Of a stretch of 64,000 bases of DNA, positions 16,047 through 24,449 are shown piece after piece (the stretch's first letter is position 1; each line of letters opens with the position of its first letter). The notes beneath the pieces are model-generated. The model saw only the letters and a program-made list of their open reading frames with translations. It was not told the origin of the DNA and ran no database searches. Source of the DNA: Pelagibius litoralis (lineage in GTDB: Bacteria; Pseudomonadota; Alphaproteobacteria; Kiloniellales; Kiloniellaceae); the NCBI RefSeq assembly GCF_011683915.1, contig NZ_JAAQPH010000023.1, positions 1 through 64,000 of the forward strand. The letters run 5' to 3'. Both the position numbers and the translations under genes were made by a program.

Positions 16047-17045
16047 TCAGATCCTCAGGAACTTTGCCTGGTCATCCGCAGTAAGGATGACCGGCTTGCC
16101 GGGCTCGGGCTCGAAGAGTTCGCCGTCCAGGGTAAAGGGGCAGTCCATTGTGAGGGCGATGCGGTCTGCCCGGCGGCTGAGATAGCTGTCTGACGGAAGA
16201 CTGCGGTTTTCCTTGCCGTAGAGCAGGCGCCAGGCGTAGCGAAAGATGCGCTCGGGCGGATAGGCGATGCTGGTGAACCGAAAGTGTCCTTCGCCACCGT
16301 TCCAAAAGGGGCGGCTGCCAAGCACCAGTCGTTCCAGGGTGGTTGCCAGGATCACCAAGCTGTTGAGCTCCAGCGCCGCCTGGTTGTCGAACGCGACTTC
16401 TATTCTGTCGCCGGAGAGTATCTTTTGGGTGGCTTCACCGTCGTCTCCGGCATCCTCGTGTGAACGCCCGCCACGCAGCAGCCACCCCCCCAGGATACCG
16501 GCCAGGGTAACCGCGGCGGCCGTATCGGCCTTGATCTTAAGAGGATGCACCTTGGCGCGGCAGGCTATAATAGCGCGATAGATGGCAGCGCCGCCGAAGA
16601 ACATGCCGTACTGCGGGTCTTTGCCGTGGGCATTCTCGAGTCGCAGCACCCGCCGCGTCAGTGTGGCGCTGTCGAGTTCATCATCGTCTGCCTTGCCCAA
16701 CAGGCGACCAAGGCCGCTCAGGTTTCCGCGCAGGCCGATGTCGTTGGCGATCATGTTGGTCATCCCGCAAGGGACCACCGCCAGGTGCGGCTGTATCTCG
16801 TAGGGGCGGTGGCCCAACAGAGCGGTGAGTGTGGCCTGTACCGTCCCGTCTCCGCCCGCGATAGCGACGATGCCTATTTCCTGTCGGGCGAAGTCCGCCA
16901 GGATTTCCGGAATGTCCGCCACGGAGTCGAGAACGGCATGGCGCGCCTGAGGGGCGTCGGCCAGCATCTTGCTGAGCTGGTCCAGGCCTTGTTTGTTTTT
17001 CTGGCTTCTTGGATTGGTGATAACGCCGGTTTTTGCCATGCTCAA
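16047..17045 (-). CDS. Diacylglycerol-kinase-fold lipid kinase, candidate ceramide kinase
   Basis: 332 residues. The DAGK catalytic fold is shown by the N-terminal NPRSQKN, the nucleotide-binding GGDGT at 64-68, VVPCGMTNMIANDIGL, and a C-terminal beta domain ending LDGELFEPEPGKPV, as in DAGK/YegS/sphingosine-kinase relatives. In Caulobacter a protein of this fold, CpgB, is a ceramide kinase in ceramide phosphoglycerate synthesis. The position 1 kb from spt and beside a CDP-alcohol phosphotransferase makes ceramide the best substrate guess. The start overlaps the upstream stop by 4 bp; a second in-frame ATG lies two codons in. Confidence 0.78.
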   Translation of the reverse strand: MSMAKTGVITNPRSQKNKQGLDQLSKMLADAPQARHAVLDSVADIPEILADFARQEIGIVAIAGGDGTVQATLTALLGHRPYEIQPHLAVVPCGMTNMIANDIGLRGNLSGLGRLLGKADDDELDSATLTRRVLRLENAHGKDPQYGMFFGGAAIYRAIIACRAKVHPLKIKADTAAAVTLAGILGGWLLRGGRSHEDAGDDGEATQKILSGDRIEVAFDNQAALELNSLVILATTLERLVLGSRPFWNGGEGHFRFTSIAYPPERIFRYAWRLLYGKENRSLPSDSYLSRRADRIALTMDCPFTLDGELFEPEPGKPVILTADDQAKFLRI

Positions 17046-18184
17046 TCGGGCTCTGTCATCCAGGATCGCAGCTTCTGGCCGTTACGGGTCGCCCACCAAG
17101 CCTGTACCAGCTGCAGGCCGTGCAGCAGCAGGCAGACTGCAGTCCATACCGCCACCGCCGCAAGCCCGACATCCGGCCATCCGGCGACAGTGGCAAGGGT
17201 AAGGAGAACAAGGTTTGGGTTGCGTCGCGCGGTCACCAGGCGGAACCAGGTATCAACGCGTCGCCATATGTGAATCTCAAGCCTGAAGCGCCAGATGGAA
17301 ATCCCTTCGATAACCCGTTGCAGCAGATATCCGCCGACAATGACCGTGAGCACAATCGCCAGGTCGTCCGGGGCAAGTGCGAGCGGGCCCTGTTGGAGAC
17401 CGATGCCCCAGGCCAGGTACCAGAAAGGGGGATGGATGAGATCGATCGAGTGGTCGAAGAAATTCCCGAACTTGCTGGATCTGAGTGTGATCCGGGCCAG
17501 TTTGCCGTCGACGGTATCGAGAAATGTCATCAGCCACCCGGCCAGCAGGCCGAGCCACCAACTGCCTTGCCAGAACCAATAGAAGGCGGCAATCACCGAT
17601 ACCAGGCTGAGCGCTGTTATCTGATTGGGTGTGATCCCGAGCCGCGCACAGAGCCTTGTGACGTAAAAGGCCGGGCGCGGCCATAACCATTTTGTAACGA
17701 AGTCGGTAGCGCCCTTGTAGGTGCCCATGAACATGCGCCACTCGGTCTGTGCGAGATCGTGGGGGCTTGGCAGCAGGGCGTAAGGCTCTTCGCGCTTGCG
17801 CAGCGCCTTCCAGTAAGACGCACCCAGTTCGGCGGCGCGGACCGGTTGCAGGCCCGTCGGCATCGCGACGCCGGGTTCTTCCCGCAACACCGCCGCCGCG
17901 GCGGGGAAGTCAGAGGTGGCGTGCGCGGCCAGCGGCGTGCCTTGGTGAGGCCCGTTGGCGAGCAGAACCGACCCCGGTGCTTCCAGCAGCGCCTTTACGA
18001 GGGGACCATCGATGACGGCGTCGGCGCGGACCAGTATCACGGGTCCACGCTGATCGGGGAGTGCCTGTTCATCGATGAATTGGGTGATGCCCACTGCAGC
18101 GAAACTTCGCCGCAGGCGCTCTGCCGAGCCCTCGAACCAGATCACCAGATCGCCGTGTCCAATCAGGCAGGCGGTCTTGGGCAT
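17042..18184 (-). CDS. CDP-alcohol phosphatidyltransferase with an N-terminal nucleotidyltransferase-like domain
   Basis: About 380 residues counted from ATG 18184; a GTG at 18247 would add a Ser-rich lead. The C-terminal half is a CDP-alcohol phosphotransferase with a perfect signature: D223-x2-D226-G-x2-A230-R231-x8-G240-x3-D244-x3-D248, in multiple membrane helices. Residues 1-150 form a soluble domain reminiscent of degenerate sugar-nucleotidyltransferases, an arrangement like archaeal/bacterial IPCT-DIPPS fusions. It should join a CDP-activated alcohol to a hydroxyl or phosphate acceptor at the inner membrane. In this locus ceramide or ceramide phosphate is the likely lipid partner. Confidence 0.8.
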   Translation of the reverse strand: MPKTACLIGHGDLVIWFEGSAERLRRSFAAVGITQFIDEQALPDQRGPVILVRADAVIDGPLVKALLEAPGSVLLANGPHQGTPLAAHATSDFPAAAAVLREEPGVAMPTGLQPVRAAELGASYWKALRKREEPYALLPSPHDLAQTEWRMFMGTYKGATDFVTKWLWPRPAFYVTRLCARLGITPNQITALSLVSVIAAFYWFWQGSWWLGLLAGWLMTFLDTVDGKLARITLRSSKFGNFFDHSIDLIHPPFWYLAWGIGLQQGPLALAPDDLAIVLTVIVGGYLLQRVIEGISIWRFRLEIHIWRRVDTWFRLVTARRNPNLVLLTLATVAGWPDVGLAAVAVWTAVCLLLHGLQLVQAWWATRNGQKLRSWMTEPD

Positions 18185-18375
18185 TTGAGAGCCGCTCGAA
18201 GACGAGGAACTCTCTTGGGACGTCCGTGGGTTGGTTTCAGCGCGCACTTAAATTCTCTTCGTCGTTATCTGTGGGCGCGGGAGCGGCCGTAGCGCTCCAC
18301 CGGTCGGACCTGCCCCGCCTTTTCAAGCGGACCGCGGCGGGGCGGTGGCTGGTATGGATTGTGTCTGATCATGGT

Positions 18376-19464
18376 CTAGGCCGGACGCTGCTTCAGCTCG
18401 TACCAGTAGGCGATGCTGGCCGCAACCATGGCGAACACGGCGAGGGGCGCGCCGCTAGCGATCAGCGGCGGCAACAAGCCGACTTCTCCCATCGCCAAGG
18501 TAATGCCGTTGAAGATGAAAAAGGAGAAGCCGATGGCGACACCACCCAGGAGAAGAATCCCCAAACGACCGGCGCGCTGCGACTGCTGCGCCAGGACCAC
18601 GCTCAGGCTCAGCATCAATAAAGGAACCAGGCACTGAGCCAGCTTTGCATAGAGCCAGGTTTCATAGAGATAGGGGGCCCAGGTACCCTGACCCTGGCCG
18701 CCGGTGAAACGATGGGTCTGACTGAGCGAGAGCTCTCTTGGATGTACCAGCAAGTGCTTCAGGCTGGACGTATCCAGATCGACAAGCCAGTCGCGTGTGT
18801 CCTCATGGACCGCCCGCCCTCCGGCGGAATTCATAGTGGTGATGTCGAAGAGCTGCCAGGTTCCGTCGTCATGATAGCGGGCGCTACCGACGTCCAGGCG
18901 TGCGATCAGCCGGCCCCGCGTGTCGCGGTCAAAGAGCGTGAAATCGCTCAGGCTATCGACCCCGATGTTGTCAGAGGGAATGCGGACGATGTCGTCGCCA
19001 AGGTGGATCCAGGTTATCCCGTCGGCCTTCTGTGGGCCTGGTCTGCCGGTATCGTTCACGCCCCCCCATTCACGAAGGGCATCCACGCTGGCGGGGACGA
19101 GCCGGTCGTCGACGACAAACTGCAGGCCGCCGAGCACAACAGCCAAAGGGATCAGGCGGCCCACCAGACCGAACTGTGAAACACCCGAGTTCCAAATCGC
19201 TGTCAGTTCGCCATGCCTGATAAGGAAAGTGAGAGTCAGGAGGCCCGCCAGTAGGGTCGCGATCTTGATCAGGTCGGAAACGATGGTCGGCGAGCGGAGC
19301 AGGGCGTAGCGGACGAGGGCTCGGACCCCACCGTCGTCGTGCGCTATTACGGCGTTCGCATTGGCCATCAGATCGAGCCCGATCAGGAATGCCGTCAAGC
19401 CACAGAGCAGGAGCGCGAAGCGTATCAGCAGCAGCCGCATCAGATATCGCGTGAGCAGGCTCAT
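18376..19464 (-). CDS. lptG: LptF/LptG-family permease (LptG position)
   Basis: About 362 residues counted from ATG 19464, which overlaps the stop of the lptF gene in an ATGA; a longer ORF start lacks support. It has three N-terminal membrane helices, a periplasmic beta-jellyroll-like domain (WIHLGDDIVRIPSDNI..) and three C-terminal helices (SLSVVLAQQSQRAGRL, GGVAIGFSFFIFNGITLAMG). LptF and LptG are the permease pair that extracts LPS from the inner membrane with LptB. Here the pair is embedded among sphingolipid genes and not beside lptD/surA, so a paralogous role in sphingolipid transport is possible. Confidence 0.85.
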   Translation of the reverse strand: MSLLTRYLMRLLLIRFALLLCGLTAFLIGLDLMANANAVIAHDDGGVRALVRYALLRSPTIVSDLIKIATLLAGLLTLTFLIRHGELTAIWNSGVSQFGLVGRLIPLAVVLGGLQFVVDDRLVPASVDALREWGGVNDTGRPGPQKADGITWIHLGDDIVRIPSDNIGVDSLSDFTLFDRDTRGRLIARLDVGSARYHDDGTWQLFDITTMNSAGGRAVHEDTRDWLVDLDTSSLKHLLVHPRELSLSQTHRFTGGQGQGTWAPYLYETWLYAKLAQCLVPLLMLSLSVVLAQQSQRAGRLGILLLGGVAIGFSFFIFNGITLAMGEVGLLPPLIASGAPLAVFAMVAASIAYWYELKQRPA

Positions 19465-20675
19465 TCCGGACGCTGCCCCCCGGCGGCGTTGGTTCCGGGC
19501 CGGACAGTCTGCAGCAATGACCTGAAGATATCCGTGGGAGAAGGCCAACCAATGCCGCGCGTAACCTGAAAGGCCCGCCGGTAAAACAGCGCGGTGCTGA
19601 CAGTGGCCAGCAGCGCGAGGGGCAACCACTGTCCGATGAGGGGCGAAATCTCTCCGGTCGACGTCAGCGACTTGCCGACGCTGAGTGCCTGATTGTAGAT
19701 GATCAGGATCAGCAGGCCGGCGGCAATGCCGTAGGCTTGGTGCGTGCGCCGAGGACCGATCGCGAAGGATACGGCCAGAAAGGGAAGGAAGAGGAGCGAG
19801 AAGGTCCGCACCAGCCGGTCATGAAACTCGCCAACCATCTGGTCGTAAGTGGCCCCGGGTGGCGGGGTCGAGCGGTACTCCCAGAGTTCGTGAAGGGTCA
19901 GTTCGCGTTCGTCTTCGCCGCGGGGCCTAAAGGCTTCCTGGCCAACCAGATTGGTGGGGATCTGCAATTGACTGAAGCTCAGGACGTCGAAGTTCGGCAG
20001 CCTTTCGCTCTTGGTCTTGTCGAGAGCATCCACCTCCAGACGAACACCGTTTGAAAGGACGAGGGTCGAGCGCTCGCCCTGGGGCGCCACGACCAGGCTG
20101 CCCTGGTCCGCCGTCGTCACAATGGTGCCGCCATCGCCGGTTTCCTCGTAGACGAATACGCCGCCGAAATCGCGGCTGCCGCGCCGGACTGTGTTGGCCA
20201 TGAAGGTGGCGCCGTTCACCTCAATAAAGGTGCGTTCCTGCAGATAGGTATTCACGGCTGCCGCGGCGACTTCGTGCACCATGGCGCGGTAAGTATAGCG
20301 GGCGTAAGGTTGTCCGATGCTGAAGTTGACGGCTGAGACGACGGTGAGGCCCAGGGCGAGAAGCAGGATCGGCCGCAGCATCTGTGCAAGGCCGATCCCG
20401 GCCGACCCCAGCGCATCCAGCTCGCGACCTTGGTGCAGCCGGCTGAAGGCGAGCAGCACGCCGAGAAAGAAGGCCGCCGGCAGAGCGAGAGCCATGTAGT
20501 GAGGGATCAGATAAGCAAGCATCTGTAAGAGGACGGTCAAGCCGCCTTGGGAATCCAGTACCAAGTCGAGCAGTCGCAGCATCCGCTCGGTAAGCAGCAC
20601 CAGCAGCGCAATGCCGATGCTGATCAGCAGGGGCATCATGGTCTGTCTTAGAAGATAGCTGCTGATCGTCGACAT
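19461..20675 (-). CDS. lptF: LptF/LptG-family permease (LptF position)
   Basis: 404 residues with the YjgP/YjgQ fold: helices near 10-30, 50-75 and 95-120, a large periplasmic domain (about 130-270, with FNGATF-like EVNGATFMANTV) and three C-terminal helices preceded by FHDRLVRTFSLLFLPFLAVSFAIGPRR. The coupling-helix region LGVLLAFSRLHQGRELDALGSAGIG matches the LptF site that docks the LptB ATPase. It is first in an lptF-lptG pair with 4-bp overlap. No LptB-like ATPase is in the vicinity. Confidence 0.88.
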   Translation of the reverse strand: MSTISSYLLRQTMMPLLISIGIALLVLLTERMLRLLDLVLDSQGGLTVLLQMLAYLIPHYMALALPAAFFLGVLLAFSRLHQGRELDALGSAGIGLAQMLRPILLLALGLTVVSAVNFSIGQPYARYTYRAMVHEVAAAAVNTYLQERTFIEVNGATFMANTVRRGSRDFGGVFVYEETGDGGTIVTTADQGSLVVAPQGERSTLVLSNGVRLEVDALDKTKSERLPNFDVLSFSQLQIPTNLVGQEAFRPRGEDERELTLHELWEYRSTPPPGATYDQMVGEFHDRLVRTFSLLFLPFLAVSFAIGPRRTHQAYGIAAGLLILIIYNQALSVGKSLTSTGEISPLIGQWLPLALLATVSTALFYRRAFQVTRGIGWPSPTDIFRSLLQTVRPGTNAAGGQRPE

Positions 20676-20702
20676 GGGCCTTCTCGTTTGCGGTCCGTGT
20701 CT

Positions 20703-21131
20703 CTAGGCCGATGCGTCGGGCCAAGCCGCTTTTACGGCGGCGGCGAGGTCGGCCAGCGTGGCGGCATCCGGTGTCGTTCCGGACGATAGCAGCGGCGCGC
20801 CGGGCCAACCTTCGTCTTGGTATACCGTTCCGTCGAACAGCTGGTCGCTGTCGTAGCGGGGCAGAACGTGAAAGTGTACATCCGGGTCGACCATCATGAG
20901 CATCAGGTAGTTCATCTTCTGGTAGGGTCGAAAAGCGCTGAGTCCGGCTTCGATATCCTGGATAACCTGTTGCAGTTCGCCAAAGGCGGCGGCGCTGATA
21001 TCGCCGAAAGCTCGGGCATGGTCCTTGCAGACCAGAACCAAGGCCCCCAGGGTCGCTTGATGCGGGCGTAGCAGAACGACCCAGTGCCGGTGGTCGCGGA
21101 CCAGGGTTTCGGGGAAGCCGAACTTCGTCAT
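20703..21131 (-). CDS. HIT-family protein
   Basis: About 142 residues from ATG 21131, chosen because the longer ORF adds a charged, non-homologous lead. The HIT fold is shown by RDHRHWVVLLRPHQATLGALVLVCKDH and the motif VDPDVHFHVLPRY, which retains the first two His of the histidine triad; the third, normally catalytic position is less clear. HIT proteins cleave nucleotide phosphoanhydride or phosphoramidate bonds. It lies 27 bp upstream of lptF on the same strand and may be cotranscribed. Confidence 0.8.
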   Translation of the reverse strand: MTKFGFPETLVRDHRHWVVLLRPHQATLGALVLVCKDHARAFGDISAAAFGELQQVIQDIEAGLSAFRPYQKMNYLMLMMVDPDVHFHVLPRYDSDQLFDGTVYQDEGWPGAPLLSSGTTPDAATLADLAAAVKAAWPDASA

Positions 21132-21299
21132 CGTGGCATTGGGTGGACTTGACAAACTCACGGTAGGGTCATACCTCGCTGAGATTGGCGTAACGCACGC
21201 TGGCGGCGGTAAATGGGGATATCTCTGCCACTTCGTTCGTACTATCCGACGCTGCCTGGGACGAGCAACCTTGTGTTGGAACATGTAAAGGGCGATGTG

Positions 21300-21818
21300 A
21301 TGACGGCTCTCCGCTTTTTAAAGACAAGGTTGGGATGCGCAAGCTTGGTCATACTTCTTGCGTTTACGCTGGGCCTCGTCTCCGCGGGGCTGCTGCCGGG
21401 CCGCGCTGTTGCAGCGGACCAACCGGCCTGTTCTGCGGAGACCGCCGCGTCGATTGAGGTAAAAGTCGAAAATGTACGCAATTCCAAAGGGTTGATAACA
21501 GCGGTTCTGTACGGCGACAACCCAGAGGCATTCCTGAAGAGGGGACAGCGGCTGGATCGAATAAGGGTAGCAGCCAAAGAGGGCGAGACTCTCCTCTGCC
21601 TGCAGGCACCGGTCGAGGGGCGTTATTCGATCGCACTCTATCACGATGAGAACGGCAACAAGAAATTCGATCGGAATTTCCTTGGGATTCCCTCGGAAGG
21701 CTATGGTTTCTCGAACAACCCCGGTTTCCGCTTCGGCAAGCCAGAGCAGAAGGAAACGCTGTTCACAATCGTTGAAGATGGCCCGACCAGCCTGCGGATT
21801 TCGATCCTCTACCTCTAG
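21300..21818 (+). CDS. DUF2141 secreted protein
   Basis: 172 residues. Start at ATG 21300, preceded by aaagggcg. A Sec signal peptide occupies about 1-33 (hydrophobic core SLVILLAFTLGLVSAGLL, cleavage near AVA-AD). The mature part has the DUF2141 signature: IEVKVENVRNSKGLI, YSIALYHDENGN with a following acidic loop, and FLGIPSEGYGFSNN. The D-E-N-G-N-K-K-F-D loop could bind calcium. DUF2141 proteins have no established function. It is divergent from the HIT/lptFG operon. Confidence 0.85.
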   Translation: MTALRFLKTRLGCASLVILLAFTLGLVSAGLLPGRAVAADQPACSAETAASIEVKVENVRNSKGLITAVLYGDNPEAFLKRGQRLDRIRVAAKEGETLLCLQAPVEGRYSIALYHDENGNKKFDRNFLGIPSEGYGFSNNPGFRFGKPEQKETLFTIVEDGPTSLRISILYL

Positions 21819-21853
21819 CCGCTATCTCCGGCTCTTGTTTCTGGCCCCTGCCT

Positions 21854-22822
21854 CTAGATCGTGTAGCGCCGGGCCTCTGCGAAGCGCCCGCTGACAGGGT
21901 CGAGGCCGCGTGCGGTAACCTCAATGCGCCAGTGGCCGTCCTCACGCGCAATCGCGTAGGTTTGATAGTGAGCCTGGGGTTTTTTGCCGCTGTGGGCTGC
22001 CGACGCAGAGGGGACGCCAAGCACTGGCACCGACTGTCTGCCGGCAGGGATTCGCACGTCGGCGAACTTGTGGTCGTGACCATGCAGGATCAGTTCGGCG
22101 CCGTGTTCGGCAATGACCTTGCGGAAAGGCTCCGCATCGACGAGGCGTTTGCGCCGGGCGATGCCCTCGAGGCTCGGGGGGTGGTGGAGCAGCACGACCC
22201 GGAACCATCCCTCCTGGCCTAATTTTTGCAAATGTTGGCCGAGGCGGTGCAATTGCGCTTCTCCCAGGGTGCCGTGGGCACAGAACAGCGGCGTCGGCTG
22301 TGCCGAACTCAGGCCGAGGATGGCGGCCGGTCCACGAAAGCGCACAAAGGGAAAGGCATCGGGCCCAGTCGGCGGCCTGGGCTGCCCACCGGCATTCGGC
22401 TCGTCGGCCATGAAGGCCTGCCATTTGGCGAGTGTCGTTTCCCAGGGAACGGCCACATAGGCGTCGTGGTTTCCGGGGATCACGGTGACCCGGTCGGCAC
22501 TGCCCAGGCTCTGCAGCCATACCTCGACCTGGGCGAATTCCTCAATGAGGGCGATATTCGTCAAGTCACCGGTGATCACCAGATGATCGGCGTTCGAGAC
22601 CGCAAGGTCCTTGGCCAGCGCCGCCAGAACCTCCGGGCGGTGCAGCGCGCGGCGTCGGCGCAACCACGACAGGTAGCCGAAAAAGCGCTTGTTCAGCAGA
22701 TCCGCCACCCGGATGGGCGGAAGGGGACCCAAATGGGGATCTGATAGATGAGCAAGGGTAAAGCTTGCCAAGGCGTCGGTCCCGGCTGGCTGCGCTAGTG
22801 GTTGACGTGACAGTTGGAACAT
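21854..22822 (-). CDS. Calcineurin-like metallophosphoesterase
   Basis: 322 residues from ATG 22822. All metal-binding motifs of the family are visible in order: D-x-H in LSDPHLG, GD in VITGDLTN, GNHD in VIPGNHDAY, a His in VVLLHHPP and G-H-D-H in LILHGHDHKF. Such enzymes hydrolyse phosphomono- or diesters; relatives include cyclic-nucleotide and UDP-diacylglucosamine phosphodiesterases. No signal peptide, so probably cytoplasmic or membrane-peripheral. Divergent from the cytidylyltransferase-like gene with about 60 bp between. A role in processing a phospholipid or nucleotide intermediate is plausible but unproven. Confidence 0.88.
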   Translation of the reverse strand: MFQLSRQPLAQPAGTDALASFTLAHLSDPHLGPLPPIRVADLLNKRFFGYLSWLRRRRALHRPEVLAALAKDLAVSNADHLVITGDLTNIALIEEFAQVEVWLQSLGSADRVTVIPGNHDAYVAVPWETTLAKWQAFMADEPNAGGQPRPPTGPDAFPFVRFRGPAAILGLSSAQPTPLFCAHGTLGEAQLHRLGQHLQKLGQEGWFRVVLLHHPPSLEGIARRKRLVDAEPFRKVIAEHGAELILHGHDHKFADVRIPAGRQSVPVLGVPSASAAHSGKKPQAHYQTYAIAREDGHWRIEVTARGLDPVSGRFAEARRYTI

Positions 22823-22880
22823 GTGATCAAAACGGCCTTCAGGGTCAAAGGTAAAATCGTCGCAAGGGGTTCTTTCTGCG

Positions 22881-23654
22881 TTGAAAGCATTGGTTATCGG
22901 GGCCGGCCAGGGCCGGCGCCTGCTCCCGCTCACTGAAATCGAGCCCAAGGCGCTTCTCAACGTTGGCGGCAAAAGCCTGCTTGCGTGGCAGGCCGAAGCA
23001 CTGGTCGACTGTGGCGTCGACGAGATCGTGTTTCTGGCCGGCTTCAACCTGCCGGCGGTCGAGCGCGCCCTTAAGCATTTCGCGGCGCGTTGGCCGCAAA
23101 CGGATTTCCGTGCGGTCTATAATCCTTTCTACGGGGTCGCCGACAACCTGGCGACCTGTTGGATGGCCCGACAGGAGATGGATAGCGACTTTCTGCTGCT
23201 GAACAGTGATACTTTGTTCAGTCAGCCGGTGCTTCAGACGCTGTTGTCCAGCCCATCCGCGCCGATCAGCTTGGCCGTGGATCACAAAGCCAAATACGAC
23301 GACGATGACATGAAGGTCGAACTGCAGGGGGCCAGGCTGTTGGACATCGGCAAGACCCTGCCGCCCGAGAGGGTCCAGGGCGAGTCCATCGGCATGTTGT
23401 TTTTTCGCGGCGAAGGCCCGCAGCGTTTCGTCGCAGCCCTGGAAGCGGCCATGCTCGAACCCAGGGCGATCCGGCAGTGGTATCTTTCCGTGATCGCGGC
23501 GTTGGCGTCGGAGATCGAAATACAGGCGGTGACCATCAGCGGTCACGACTGGTGTGAGATCGATTATCCTGTGGATCTGCAGACCGCGCGCCGTATGGTG
23601 GCGTCCTGGCGGCGCAAGCCGGACGACACCTTGATTTCAGTCATGTCCTCTTAA
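22881..23654 (+). CDS. Nucleotidyltransferase, sugar/alcohol-phosphate (LicC/IPCT-like)
   Basis: 257 residues. The N-terminus has the signature G-A-G-Q-G-R-R-L-L-P-L-T with PKALLNVGGKSLL. VYNPFYGVADNLATCW and LLLNSDTLFS place the metal-binding Asp, and WCEIDYPVDL is the C-terminal substrate/metal site seen in phosphocholine and inositol-phosphate cytidylyltransferases. Start is TTG at 22881. It would make a CDP-alcohol, the donor needed by the CDP-alcohol phosphotransferase at 17042-18184. The 3' end overlaps the convergent NTP-transferase gene by 18 bp. Confidence 0.82.
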   Translation: MKALVIGAGQGRRLLPLTEIEPKALLNVGGKSLLAWQAEALVDCGVDEIVFLAGFNLPAVERALKHFAARWPQTDFRAVYNPFYGVADNLATCWMARQEMDSDFLLLNSDTLFSQPVLQTLLSSPSAPISLAVDHKAKYDDDDMKVELQGARLLDIGKTLPPERVQGESIGMLFFRGEGPQRFVAALEAAMLEPRAIRQWYLSVIAALASEIEIQAVTISGHDWCEIDYPVDLQTARRMVASWRRKPDDTLISVMSS

Positions 23655-24449
23655 GGCCTTCTCGACGAGTTCCAGATCCTCGGGCTTGTCTACATCGATT
23701 GCCGCTTCGGCAAACGGCATCTTGATGGCCGCCACCGAGACGCCGAGGCGCTCAGAAACGCGCGCCATGACGGTATCAAGGCTGAACCGCCTCAGCAGAT
23801 AGCTTAGCAGGAGAGCGGGTCCAAAGAGGGCGGCGATACGCCAAGGCCGTTTGCGTTGCTGCTCAACCTTGCGCCACAGCTCTATGACCGCAACACCGGC
23901 CTCGGCCCTCAGGGCAAAAATGTTGCTGCCGGAATAACGTTCGTTGCGAAAAGCGAGGTAGGTGCGCTTGGTGTGTGGATAGCGAGCCAGAATCACCTCG
24001 GCGGCCGTCACGCCCGCCGTGAGATCGGCATCGCAACGCAGACTCTCTGTGCAGAAATGATCGATCATCTCGGTGGTCAGCAGGGCATGGTCCGCCGTTG
24101 TGATCAGCAAGGGAAGGGGATGGTTCAGTTCGGCGACAGCCTGCAGCACGCTTTGGCTGGGCGTATCCTCTGCCTGCAGCGGCACAACGCGCCCGCTGTC
24201 GCAGAGCCGGACAAGCCCTTCGAGCTGTGTGATCAGGGCCGGATCACGCAGAGAGACGGCGATCGAGCCTATCCAAGGGCTCGCCGCCAGGGTCTCGATC
24301 ACCCGTTCCAGCATCGGTTTGCCCGCAACCGGCGCCAGGCACTTGTGATCGACCCCTGCGGCGCGCGATACCGGGTCGTCCGGGCCCCGGTCAGCCGCCA
24401 GCACCAATGCGGTGAAGCGCCCGTCGGGGCCATTCGCCTCCGCCGTCAT
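23637..24449 (-). CDS. MobA-like NTP transferase domain protein
   Basis: 270 residues. The glycine-rich loop at the N-terminus is atypical (LVLAADRGPDDPVSRAAG) but is followed by KCLAPVAGKPMLERVIETL, LLITTADHALLT (metal site) and AIDVDKPEDLELVEKAL, the normal NTP-transferase C-terminus. A hydrophobic/basic segment near 185-205 (RPWRIAALFGPALLLSYLLRR) might touch the membrane. Its start overlaps the stop of the ceramide synthase gene by 4 bp, so it belongs to the hydroxylase-cerS operon. Possible role: activation of a polar head group. Substrate unknown. Confidence 0.75.
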   Translation of the reverse strand: MTAEANGPDGRFTALVLAADRGPDDPVSRAAGVDHKCLAPVAGKPMLERVIETLAASPWIGSIAVSLRDPALITQLEGLVRLCDSGRVVPLQAEDTPSQSVLQAVAELNHPLPLLITTADHALLTTEMIDHFCTESLRCDADLTAGVTAAEVILARYPHTKRTYLAFRNERYSGSNIFALRAEAGVAVIELWRKVEQQRKRPWRIAALFGPALLLSYLLRRFSLDTVMARVSERLGVSVAAIKMPFAEAAIDVDKPEDLELVEKALRGHD

